Source: an uncultured Odoribacter sp. (GTDB lineage: Bacteria; Bacteroidota; Bacteroidia; Bacteroidales; Marinifilaceae). From it: a stretch of 64,000 nt of DNA. The stretch spans positions 62,001 through 126,000 of the forward strand of contig UQJP01000003.1 of the NCBI GenBank assembly GCA_900541415.1, written 5' to 3'. The first letter of the stretch is position 1. Every line of letters begins with the position of its first letter. Below, piece after piece: positions 24,966-32,886 of this stretch. The position numbers and the translations under genes were made by a program. Below the pieces are notes generated by a model. The model was given only the letters and a program-made list of their open reading frames with translations, searched no databases and was not told where the DNA came from.

Positions 24966-25952
24966 ATGAATTTAGGAGTTATTTTACCTTGTACCTTACT
25001 TTACGGAGGTGTTAAGCGTTTTCTGGAATTAGGAAATATCTTTATCGAATCGGGACATCGATTCACCGTTTATACCCCCGAAGGGACAGGGCCGGACTGG
25101 TTCGATTTCAAAGGAGAAGTTAAAACATTCGAGGCTTTGCCGGACGATCCGCTGGACGCCTTGTTTTTCACTGAAATACGCTATATGGATGCCCTGCGAA
25201 GTTCCATCGCCAAACGTAAAATATTCTATCATGTGTCCAATGATAAACAGATCCGGCAAATCGCTAAAATGAAAGACATTGAAGTGCTGGCCTGTTCAAC
25301 CAATATTTACGAATTCGATAAAAAATTCGGGTTAAACGATTTTAAAGCGATCGGCGGAGTCAATCTTTCCATCTATCATCCGAAAACAGACTATCACATT
25401 CCGGAAGACCGCCCCTTTCAGGTTTTGGCCTACGGCAGGTTAGCCATGAGTTGTAAAGGCACAAAATACATTGTCAGGGCTTGCGAAAGATTGTATAAAA
25501 AAGGTGTCAACATCAAGCTGCTTTTATTCGACACCCCGGTGAACGCGAAAGGACACAGGCGGCTGGCAGAATTTTCAGCCAAGGTTCCGTATGAATTTAT
25601 CCTGAATCATCCGATAGACAAAAATTCCGAACTGTTTAACCGGGCGGATGTCTTCGTAGCCGCAGAAGGAAAGGCAGGCTGGTCGAATACTGTGGCAGAA
25701 GCCATGGCCTGTGGCGTACCCGTTATCGCCACAACGGCAGGGACGCGCGACCTGTTATTCGATAAAGAAACCGGGCTGATCTGCCGCCGTAATTCTTTTT
25801 CTATCCGGCGGAGGTTAAAAATCCTGATTCAGGATGAACGGCTACGGGAAACTTTAGGCAAAAAAGGACGGGCACAAGTGGAAAATTTCGACTGGCACAA
25901 ATTAGCAGCCCGCATCGAAGAATATCTCAAGGCTCCCGCTCCAGTCCGGTAA
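24966..25952 (+). CDS. Glycosyltransferase family 4 (second)
   Basis: 328 aa, GT-B fold. The opening LGVILPCTLLYGGVKRFLEL contains the Gly-rich acceptor loop. The donor half holds LAYGRLAMSCKGTKYIVRAC and FVAAEGKAGWSNTVAEAMAC, where EGKAGWSNTVAEAMACG is the GT4 donor-site signature. It is a different subfamily from the preceding gene, so this is not a recent duplication. Its last 26 nt overlap the end of the convergent O-antigen ligase gene. Confidence 0.87.
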   Translation: MNLGVILPCTLLYGGVKRFLELGNIFIESGHRFTVYTPEGTGPDWFDFKGEVKTFEALPDDPLDALFFTEIRYMDALRSSIAKRKIFYHVSNDKQIRQIAKMKDIEVLACSTNIYEFDKKFGLNDFKAIGGVNLSIYHPKTDYHIPEDRPFQVLAYGRLAMSCKGTKYIVRACERLYKKGVNIKLLLFDTPVNAKGHRRLAEFSAKVPYEFILNHPIDKNSELFNRADVFVAAEGKAGWSNTVAEAMACGVPVIATTAGTRDLLFDKETGLICRRNSFSIRRRLKILIQDERLRETLGKKGRAQVENFDWHKLAARIEEYLKAPAPVR

Positions 25953-27183
25953 ACTCTTTCAGGTAGAAATAAAAGGCCGACAGCCAGAAAAGAATAATCG
26001 TCAGGGAATTGTTGTGCACAAACAGCACACAGGTATTGCTGGCTATAAAAATAGCGGCAATTCCTCCCAGCGCGATCAACGACCATTGTTTTCTCCGCTT
26101 CATCCGCACAACAGGGAAAGCAAACAGCGACACAATCAATCCCAATCCGAAAATCCCCCCTTTAATCCAATATTCCAAAAATGAATTATGCACATTGGGC
26201 ATAGAGGCAATCAGCGAAGAATCTGCATACCACTGTTTCAATATCGGCTTATAATATAAACCCACTCCCCAAAGGGCATATTCATGAAAATGTTCTTTAG
26301 CGTTGCTCCACATGGCAATCCGGGGAGCAAGGCTTCCTCCCTGCAAATTACCCGCTTCAATATTTTTAATCTCGGAAACCGTTTCCTGAAAACGCATGGA
26401 ATAGCCTTCCGGCATAAAAAATATCCCGGCAGCAAAAAAAACGGCAAGCACACCAACGGCAAGCCCTTTTTCCCTCTTCTTCAATCTCCGGAACAAATAG
26501 ACACCCCCGATAAAAGCCCCTACCATAAAACCTAACAGAGAGGCTTTAGTTACCGTGAACGAAAGACAAAGAATCAGCAGGCCGGCCATCACTCCGATCC
26601 AGAACTTTTTCCGGATCAACGTCAGGCAAAATGCCAGCACCGATGCCAGCGACAGCACCATTGCCTGCGGCTCAAGCATCAAATCGCCCCCCAAAGGATG
26701 CCTGTTTCCTCCAAAACGGGATTGATATATAAATTCCAGGGAAGCCACCGGATGACTGAAAAAGCCCCATCCGGTAAGTTCGAAAAACATACAGACATTC
26801 ACCAGCAACACCCCGCCGCAGAAACACAGCAATGCTTTCCGCAACATCTTTACCGACATCCACGGCTTCACCGACAGCACATACAGGGGTACTAAAATAA
26901 AATACAGCAGTAAGGTTTCAAAGATACCATAAGACGGTTTTAAGCCACTCTCCGCCCGGAAAAACAGTGCATGGAAAACCATATATATCAAGAAGAGTGC
27001 CGGGATTGCCAAATAATATTTCTCCCGTTTAATATTCCGCACAAACTCTGCCTTATCCGCCCACACATTGACGATCAAAAGCAGGATCAATAAAAAATTC
27101 AGTACATTTCCATACAGAGAAGCCCAGCCTAAAGCAAAAGCAACGAAAAAAAAAGAGTTTTCCCGGATTTTTTTTAAAAACAT
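25927..27183 (-). CDS. O-antigen ligase-family membrane protein
   Basis: 418 aa with about 11 hydrophobic segments. Between them is the long periplasmic loop typical of WaaL/Wzy_C proteins (from about residue 255), containing PRIAMWSNAKEHFHEY, WGVGLYY and NVHNSFLEYWIKGGIFGL. The Arg and His of this loop are the usual catalytic features. It joins undecaprenyl-linked polysaccharide to the lipid A core, or polymerises repeats; ligase and polymerase are hard to separate by sequence. It lies 30 nt behind the GT2 gene (27214-28017) in a minus-strand pair and overlaps the GT4 gene end-to-end. Confidence 0.85.
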   Translation of the reverse strand: MFLKKIRENSFFFVAFALGWASLYGNVLNFLLILLLIVNVWADKAEFVRNIKREKYYLAIPALFLIYMVFHALFFRAESGLKPSYGIFETLLLYFILVPLYVLSVKPWMSVKMLRKALLCFCGGVLLVNVCMFFELTGWGFFSHPVASLEFIYQSRFGGNRHPLGGDLMLEPQAMVLSLASVLAFCLTLIRKKFWIGVMAGLLILCLSFTVTKASLLGFMVGAFIGGVYLFRRLKKREKGLAVGVLAVFFAAGIFFMPEGYSMRFQETVSEIKNIEAGNLQGGSLAPRIAMWSNAKEHFHEYALWGVGLYYKPILKQWYADSSLIASMPNVHNSFLEYWIKGGIFGLGLIVSLFAFPVVRMKRRKQWSLIALGGIAAIFIASNTCVLFVHNNSLTIILFWLSAFYFYLKEFTGLEREP

Positions 27184-27213
27184 AAAATAATAAGTCTTCC
27201 TAATATATCAGAT

Positions 27214-28017
27214 TTACTCTGCGGTTTCCTTTTTAATCAACCCTTTCTCACACCAGGTCATGTTGGTTTCGATCGCTTTATCCAACAATTCCTGTGCTTT
27301 TTCACTAAAAAAGCGTTTTTCCTGATGGAACAAGTGAATCCCGATAGCGGCAAATTTGAGAAACCGTATTTTTATTCCGGCATTCATCATCCTCACCCCC
27401 AATTCACTGTCCTCACGTCCCCACCCCACAAATTCCTCGTTAAAGCCGTTCACTTTCAACAAGTCGTCTTTCCACACTCCGATATTGGCGGAAATCATAC
27501 TTTCGCCTTTTTTGGTTTTCTTCTTTTTCCCGTAGAGATCCCGAAAAAAATCGTTATGTATCAAATGTATCCGGTTTAAACTAACCCCTCTGGAAAAAAA
27601 ATTTAAAGAAGGAATTTTCATCGAATCCACAATCTCCTGCGTACGGCTTTCGCTCAAATGTACCCTGCGTCCCTGCACGAAACGATTCTTACAGGCAAAA
27701 AAGTGGTGATCCCGGATAAAACGACGATCCAGGAGAATATCCCCGTCGATAAACACAATGTAATCCCCGGAACTCACCTTAATCCCGTTATTCCGGGATT
27801 TAGCCGCCCGGAAACCTTTATCTTCCTGCCACACATGCAATAAAGGCACCGGAAACGTCAGTCTTTCTTCGTCGATCAGCTTCCGGGTATCCTCCCCGCT
27901 TCCGTCATCGGCAATAACGACCTCATCCGGCAACATGACCTGGCGCCGAACACTATCAAGTACTAATTTTAAGAACTTGGGAGAATTATATGTCGTTATT
28001 ATTAAAGACAGTTTCAT
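27214..28017 (-). CDS. GT2 glycosyltransferase with galactosyltransferase-type C-terminus
   Basis: 267 aa, GT-A fold. It begins KLSLIITTYNSPKFLKLVL, with the nucleotide-binding DDGSGED and a DGD metal motif in VFIDGDILLD (about residue 92). The C-terminal FVGWGREDSELGVRMMNAG is the GWGxED signature of the Glyco_transf_7C domain. It is a cytoplasmic sugar transferase of the glycan locus, first gene of a unit with the O-antigen ligase. Confidence 0.88.
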   Translation of the reverse strand: MKLSLIITTYNSPKFLKLVLDSVRRQVMLPDEVVIADDGSGEDTRKLIDEERLTFPVPLLHVWQEDKGFRAAKSRNNGIKVSSGDYIVFIDGDILLDRRFIRDHHFFACKNRFVQGRRVHLSESRTQEIVDSMKIPSLNFFSRGVSLNRIHLIHNDFFRDLYGKKKKTKKGESMISANIGVWKDDLLKVNGFNEEFVGWGREDSELGVRMMNAGIKIRFLKFAAIGIHLFHQEKRFFSEKAQELLDKAIETNMTWCEKGLIKKETAE

Positions 28018-28268
28018 TACTGTTGTCTTAATCTCGGCAAAGATGATAAATTATTTACGAAATAACTAACTGAAAAGATATAATTTCACACTCCTTTCTT
28101 GACTTCTCTCTAAAAAAATGTTTATTTCTGTTTTCTTGTTTTTATTTTGGATTCATCTGTATTTACAGGCTTTTTCACCATCGTGACAAAATAAATTATC
28201 CTCCTCATACTCTGCATATTTCACATTTATTTCACATTCTGGAAGAAATCATAAAAGATGTGTAAAAT
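28018..28268. other. Divergent AT-rich intergenic region
   Basis: AT-rich spacer between two glycosyltransferase genes. It contains a possible 22-residue hydrophobic ORF (28118-28186, +) preceded by an A-rich run. No terminator or RNA gene was recognised. Confidence 0.5.
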
Positions 28269-28299
28269 TTTGTTTTTACTATTTAATATTGTTTCTTTG
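28269..28299 (+). promoter_or_regulatory. Promoter of the 28338 glycosyltransferase gene
   Basis: TTTG at 28269-28272, then 19 nt, then TTTCTTTG at 28292-28299 (one mismatch to TAnnTTTG). The start codon lies 39 nt further on. Confidence 0.55.
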
Positions 28300-28337
28300 T
28301 AAGTTCAAAAGTTTTCGATAATATCAATAGGATAGAA

Positions 28338-29273
28338 ATGACGATCAGTGGTTTTACAATGATTAGGAATGCAGTAAACTATGATTTTCCAGTGGTGGAA
28401 TGTATTACCTCGCTGTTAGATCTGGTAGACGAATTGGTTATTGCATTAGGGGACAGTAGTGATCAGACAGAGGAAATTGTCAATTCCATCCAATCGGACA
28501 AGATTAAAATCATTAAAACCAATTGGGATTCATCCAAATATAACAAAGACGGACAGGTCTATGCCAATCAAACGGATATAGCTTTAAAAGCTTGTACGGG
28601 AGACTGGTGCATTTATTTACAGGCCGACGAAGTGCTGCATGAAACCGCAGTTCCTATCATCCGGGAAGCCTGCCAGAAATACCTGAACGTTCCTCAGGTG
28701 GAAGGTTTCCTGCTGCGATATGTGCATCTTTATGCCGACCACCAGCACTATATCCACGCCAGGCATTTCGGATACCCTAAAGAAGTCCGCATCGTGCGGA
28801 ACTTACCCGATATTCACTCGTGGAGGGATGCACAGTCATTCCGCCTTATGCCCGGTTTCGATTACCAAAACTACTGGCAAAAGGAAAACACCCGCGTACT
28901 GAAATGTATTTTATTGAAAAACGCTTTTATTTACCACTACGGCTGGAGCCGTGATCCACGTAAAATGGTGAAAAAGAAAGAGGAACAATCCTGCATGCAT
29001 TCCGGAGAAAAAATTGTTTTCAAGGAAGCCTACCACGATTACGGAAACCTTTCTTATTTGCCGGAATTTAAAGGTTCGCATCCTGCCGTGATGAAAGATA
29101 AAATCGCTGCGATGGATTGGCAAAAATATCTTCGTTATACGGGCGAAAAACCTCAAATTAAAAAGATATTTGCTCTTAAATACCGGATGCTAACTTTTAT
29201 TGAAAATACATTCCTTCCTAACGGGAACCGTATTTTCGGCTTTAAGAATTACAGGCAAATAGGCATTTTTTGA
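28338..29273 (+). CDS. GT2-like glycosyltransferase
   Basis: 311 aa. It starts MTISGFTMIRNAVNYDFPVV, a GT-A opening used by a divergent GT2 group. The metal-binding position reads YLQADEVLHE (about residue 95) instead of a classical DxD. The C-terminal part is basic and aromatic (FGFKNYRQIGIF at the end). Single gene with its own promoter, convergent with the LPS kinase gene. The sugar is unknown. Confidence 0.8.
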   Translation: MTISGFTMIRNAVNYDFPVVECITSLLDLVDELVIALGDSSDQTEEIVNSIQSDKIKIIKTNWDSSKYNKDGQVYANQTDIALKACTGDWCIYLQADEVLHETAVPIIREACQKYLNVPQVEGFLLRYVHLYADHQHYIHARHFGYPKEVRIVRNLPDIHSWRDAQSFRLMPGFDYQNYWQKENTRVLKCILLKNAFIYHYGWSRDPRKMVKKKEEQSCMHSGEKIVFKEAYHDYGNLSYLPEFKGSHPAVMKDKIAAMDWQKYLRYTGEKPQIKKIFALKYRMLTFIENTFLPNGNRIFGFKNYRQIGIF

Positions 29274-29319
29274 TTTTTCCTTTTCAGGTAAACCGGGAAA
29301 TGGCCGATAAGCCCCTATC

Positions 29320-30081
29320 TTATTTTCTCTTTCTCTTAAAGATTTTCAACCTCCGTTTGGTTTGGCGGCGCAAAGTTTCCCGCCGCTTATAACGAAACAA
29401 CACCCGTCTTAAATCGGCTTCGGGTACTTTTGTAATAAGGGCATATTCCCGGATCACAAAATCCAAATCCCGGTCATCCAGGTCTATCCGGCAAAAATTA
29501 CGCATCCCTTCAAATGGAGTCAGGGGGCGGGATTTAAAAATGATACGGTTCAAATCAACCAGATAAAAACGGTGTTCTCCGTCCTTTCCCCGGCTGATCA
29601 ATGTGTTCCCGGTAGATAAATCTATAAAATAAACCCCTTTCTGATGAAATTCATACACAAACCGCACATAAGCCCGGAAAAGTTCCTCGAAATCAGGGGG
29701 ACGCTGCTGCAACAAATCCAGCAACACATAATCGCAAGGCTGCTGAATGGAAATGTAATAACTTCTGTTTACCCCTTTTGCGTTCTTATAAACCAGATAA
29801 GCAATGGGGGCAGGTGTCCCGATCCCCATACCCAGCAGGCGTAAAGCATTCCCATAAGAACGTTCTGCCTTAGACTTGCGAAACCACGCATAAATAAAAC
29901 GATTCAGGATGTGGGGACGCTTAAAGGATTTCACATTGATCTGTAAATCATCCAACGTCATGATTTTAATCAAATTACGTCCCCGGTATATAATCTGTCC
30001 CTCCTGCTCGAACCGGACGGGCAAAGCCATAATCTCCGCATTCCGGGCAAGGAAAGCAGGATTTATTTCATATTTTATCAT
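29320..30081 (-). CDS. LPS kinase, InaA/WaaP-like
   Basis: 253 aa protein-kinase-like fold. A Lys-bearing N-lobe (INVKSFKRPHILNRF) precedes the catalytic loop FIDLSTGNTLIS (Asp and Asn) and the metal-binding YLVDLNRIIF. Family knowledge: these kinases phosphorylate Kdo or heptose of the LPS core. The highly basic C-terminus (RRQTKRRLKIFKRKRK) would hold it at the membrane. Its ATG overlaps the folA stop by 4 nt, so it is coupled to folA. Confidence 0.85.
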   Translation of the reverse strand: MIKYEINPAFLARNAEIMALPVRFEQEGQIIYRGRNLIKIMTLDDLQINVKSFKRPHILNRFIYAWFRKSKAERSYGNALRLLGMGIGTPAPIAYLVYKNAKGVNRSYYISIQQPCDYVLLDLLQQRPPDFEELFRAYVRFVYEFHQKGVYFIDLSTGNTLISRGKDGEHRFYLVDLNRIIFKSRPLTPFEGMRNFCRIDLDDRDLDFVIREYALITKVPEADLRRVLFRYKRRETLRRQTKRRLKIFKRKRK

Positions 30082-30563
30082 GAAACACGCACATAATCAA
30101 TAAAAGAATAGCCGAATTCATTCTTCTCATCGGCATCGAAATCCTCCCGTTTCACTTCTTCCCATTCGTCCGGCTTTACCTCCGGGATAAACGTATCCCC
30201 TTCCAATGCGGTTTTTACCGAAGTCAGATACAAGCGGTCGGCCTTATCCCATAAAGCCTTATAAATCGATCCGCCACCGATAATAAAAGCTTCTTCTCCG
30301 GATTTCACCAAAGCCAGCGCCTCATCCACAGAGGCCACCACCTCACATCCTTCGATAGCAGGCACACTACGGGAAATCACAATATTCCTCCGGTTAGGCA
30401 ACGGTTTTCCTATCGATTCAAAGGTTTTACGCCCCATAATCACCGGATGTCCCGTCGTTAAAGCCTTAAAGCGTTTCAAATCGGCTGACAAATGCCACAA
30501 TAAAGCATTGTCCTTCCCGATTGCATTATTTTCAGCGGCTGCAACAATTAACGAAATAGACAT
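30078..30563 (-). CDS. folA: Dihydrofolate reductase
   Basis: 161 aa. It starts MSISLIVAAAENNAIGKDNALLWHLSADL, of which IGKDNALLWHLSADLKRFK is the substrate loop with the Leu-Trp pair and catalytic acidic residue. GHPVIMGRKTFESIGKPLP binds NADPH, and the C-terminal FIPEV...YSFIDYVR strands are normal. It reduces dihydrofolate to tetrahydrofolate. It has a minus-strand -7 box (30592-30599). thyA, often its neighbour, is about 4.5 kb away. Confidence 0.95.
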   Translation of the reverse strand: MSISLIVAAAENNAIGKDNALLWHLSADLKRFKALTTGHPVIMGRKTFESIGKPLPNRRNIVISRSVPAIEGCEVVASVDEALALVKSGEEAFIIGGGSIYKALWDKADRLYLTSVKTALEGDTFIPEVKPDEWEEVKREDFDADEKNEFGYSFIDYVRVS

Positions 30564-30591
30564 TCAAATGTAAATTATCAGTTTATAGAAA

Positions 30592-30599
30592 CAAAGATA
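30592..30599 (-). promoter_or_regulatory. -7 element TATCTTTG (minus) for folA
   Basis: Exact consensus on the minus strand, 29 nt before the folA ATG. Confidence 0.55.
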
Positions 30600-30674
30600 G
30601 TATATTCCGGGCTAAGTCCGCTTTTACAACTTCTTTATTTTATACGAAACAGGCAAGGTATAAAAGTTTATTCC

Positions 30675-30682
30675 TAATTTTG
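30675..30682 (+). promoter_or_regulatory. -7 element TAATTTTG for the deacetylase gene
   Basis: Exact TAnnTTTG match, 21 nt before the deacetylase ATG. Confidence 0.5.
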
Positions 30683-30702
30683 TAAACCATTATGCAAACT
30701 AT

Positions 30703-31701
30703 ATGAAAATAAAACATATCAAAAATGCTCTTCTGGATCGATGCGGAATTATGGACAGGAAAAGAGAGCAGAACAGAACGCCCAGAGTTCTATTCTATCA
30801 TGGAGTAGCCAATATCCACAATCCGTTCGTAGAGAAACTGCACATTTCCCCGGCAGATTTCAGGAAGCAACTCGCTTACCTTGAAAAGCATTACGAGATT
30901 ATTTCAATGGACGAATATTACCGGAGATGGGAAACAGGCACATTCACCGGAAAAGAAATCGTGCTTACGTTCGATGACGGTTACCGGAATAACCTGACTC
31001 AACTGGCACCGATCTTAAAAGAGCATTCTTTGCCGTTTACCGTTTTTGTCAGTACCCGCCACATCGATAGCGGAAAACGCTTTTCGACTTTCATAGGCAG
31101 GGCCGTCCTTTTGTGGAGCACCCTCAGCCACCTGCAAGTGGAATGTCTGGATTTGGAATGTCCCTTAACTTCGTTCAGGCAACGAAAAAAAGTTTTCAAA
31201 CAACTCAACCGGCATCTCAAACATGCGGATATAGAGACCGTAAACCTCATTACGGAACAGCTGATCGGGAATTTGTCCGCCGGAGAATATCAAATGCTGT
31301 GCGACTATTATCAGGCAGATGCCCTCATGACCTGGGAGGAGGTCGCCACCTTGCAAAAAGAACACTCTTGCACGATCGGCTCACATTGCCTCGACCATTT
31401 TATCTGCGGCAGTTTCCAACAAGAAGCGGAAATCATCAGGCAAATCGAAGAAAGCAAATCTGTTATCGAACAGAAATTAGGCACTCCTTGTCACTATCTG
31501 GCTTATCCTAACGGTGACACTTGTCCCGCCGCTTTGGAAGCAGCCCGGAATGCCGGTTACCGGATGGCCTTTACCACGGCCAACAAACGTCTTTCCACCC
31601 AAATGGATCCCCTGGAATTACCCCGCTACGGTGTAGATTTCAACTATTCCACATTTAAAGCAGACTTAGCTTTAAAACCAGATAATAACAGGGATATATG
31701 A
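30703..31701 (+). CDS. Polysaccharide deacetylase (NodB domain)
   Basis: 332 aa, no signal peptide. The NodB homology domain has motif 1 LTFDDGYRNN (about residue 88). Motif 2 is weak: the usual HxxxH site is represented by IGSHCLDHF (about residue 228), whose Ser-His-Cys-Leu-Asp-His has the histidine spacing. LAYPNGD follows near residue 265. An insert of about 80 residues (SHLQVECLDLECP to YYQADALM) splits the domain. It probably removes an N-acetyl group from a sugar of the local glycan. Own promoter; a GT2 gene follows. Confidence 0.85.
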   Translation: MKIKHIKNALLDRCGIMDRKREQNRTPRVLFYHGVANIHNPFVEKLHISPADFRKQLAYLEKHYEIISMDEYYRRWETGTFTGKEIVLTFDDGYRNNLTQLAPILKEHSLPFTVFVSTRHIDSGKRFSTFIGRAVLLWSTLSHLQVECLDLECPLTSFRQRKKVFKQLNRHLKHADIETVNLITEQLIGNLSAGEYQMLCDYYQADALMTWEEVATLQKEHSCTIGSHCLDHFICGSFQQEAEIIRQIEESKSVIEQKLGTPCHYLAYPNGDTCPAALEAARNAGYRMAFTTANKRLSTQMDPLELPRYGVDFNYSTFKADLALKPDNNRDI

Positions 31702-31720
31702 TAGACTTACAATAATTTAT

Positions 31721-31728
31721 TACTTTTG
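31721..31728 (+). promoter_or_regulatory. -7 element TACTTTTG
   Basis: Exact consensus, 72 nt before the GT2 start at 31801. Confidence 0.5.
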
Positions 31729-31800
31729 CAACGATAATAAACCGGAAATATTTTTCCCGGATTAAGATTTTTTATTTACTGCCAAATACAAAAACGATTT

Positions 31801-32634
31801 ATGGTATCTATCATCACGGCTATATACAACCAACTCGATATGAACAAGTTATTCTGGGAATACCTGCAAAGGTACACCGACAATCCATTCGAGCTTATTA
31901 TCATCGACAACAATTCCAATGATGGTAGCCGTGAGTTTTTCCAGTCGCTGGGAGGAAATGTCACTGTCATCGCAAATCAGGAAAATTATTCTTATCCGCA
32001 TTGCCAAAATCAGGGGATAGCGGTTGCCAAATACGATGTATTTGCTTTCCTGAACAATGACCTGCTTGTTTCTCCGCATTGGGACAACCGTGCTTTAGAA
32101 GTGTTGGGAAAGGACAACCGGGATGTCATCAGCCTCGGAAGCAACGACAGGTTGTTCGATCAAAAAACATCGAAGTCCCTTCAAAAGAGATGGAAACATA
32201 TAAAATACCCGTGCATCACCCTTTTCGGGCAACGGATGTTCGGCCTGAAACTGATGCAACGCCTATGTTATGGCAATTGGGAAAAATTTTGTGATAGAAT
32301 CTATACCCGCTACGGGTTATCCCTCACCGAAGGTTTTTCCGGAGCTTCTATCCTGATGAACCGAAAAGCGATCGAGAAAATCGGCGAATGGGATCCCACC
32401 CAGCAGGCTGCCGATTTCGATTTATTTTTCCGGACTTGCCAGCGGGACGAAACGGTGGGCGACCTGAAACCATTGGCTGTGGTGAATGGAATTTTCACCC
32501 ACCATTACCGTCGCTTAACCCTGTATTCAAAGTGTCCCGCATTCGCCGATGCCGATAAGCTGATCCCCTTGCAGGAAAAATGGAACACAGAGGATTACAA
32601 CCGCTATATGAAAATTGTAAATTTCCAATCCTGA
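31801..32634 (+). CDS. GT2 glycosyltransferase
   Basis: 277 aa, GT-A fold. VSIITAIYNQLDMNKLF is the opening, FELIIIDNNSNDGSREFF the nucleotide site, and FAFLNNDLLVSP the Asn-Asn-Asp metal site as in rhamnosyltransferase-like GT2 members. SEGFSGAS-type text (TEGFSGASILMNRKA) precedes the acceptor region. It is the last glycosyltransferase of the glycan locus on the plus strand and is closed by a terminator at 32719. Confidence 0.87.
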   Translation: MVSIITAIYNQLDMNKLFWEYLQRYTDNPFELIIIDNNSNDGSREFFQSLGGNVTVIANQENYSYPHCQNQGIAVAKYDVFAFLNNDLLVSPHWDNRALEVLGKDNRDVISLGSNDRLFDQKTSKSLQKRWKHIKYPCITLFGQRMFGLKLMQRLCYGNWEKFCDRIYTRYGLSLTEGFSGASILMNRKAIEKIGEWDPTQQAADFDLFFRTCQRDETVGDLKPLAVVNGIFTHHYRRLTLYSKCPAFADADKLIPLQEKWNTEDYNRYMKIVNFQS

Positions 32635-32718
32635 CCCGGTAAAAGAAATTTGATTCCTATCCGGAACATCTGTCATCCACCGGATAAAATCCATTCAGAT
32701 AAAATGCCAAAACAAGCT

Positions 32719-32750
32719 GCCCTTCTTTCCCAGAAGGGCTGTTTGTTTTT
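32719..32750 (+). terminator. Terminator after the GT2 gene
   Basis: GCCCTTCT (32719-32726) pairs with AGAAGGGC (32732-32739) around a 5-nt loop, followed by TGTTTGTTTTT. Confidence 0.8.
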
Positions 32751-32841
32751 CAGGCAGTTAAAAAAGTGTTAAACCCTTCCGGAAAGAGGAAAGAAAAAGA
32801 TTTTTAGCAGCGATTAACCCCACAAGCGGTAAAAAAATACT

Positions 32842-32849
32842 TACTTTTG
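32842..32849 (+). promoter_or_regulatory. -7 element TACTTTTG
   Basis: Exact consensus, 37 nt before the phosphoesterase-LamG start. Confidence 0.55.
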
Positions 32850-32886
32850 CTTCACTTGAAAAAATAAAAGCAATAACTTATATTAC

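Noticed and set aside
24966..25952. Idea that the two adjacent GT4 genes are a tandem duplication
   Set aside because: Their acceptor domains and donor-site motifs differ markedly; they share only general GT-B features.
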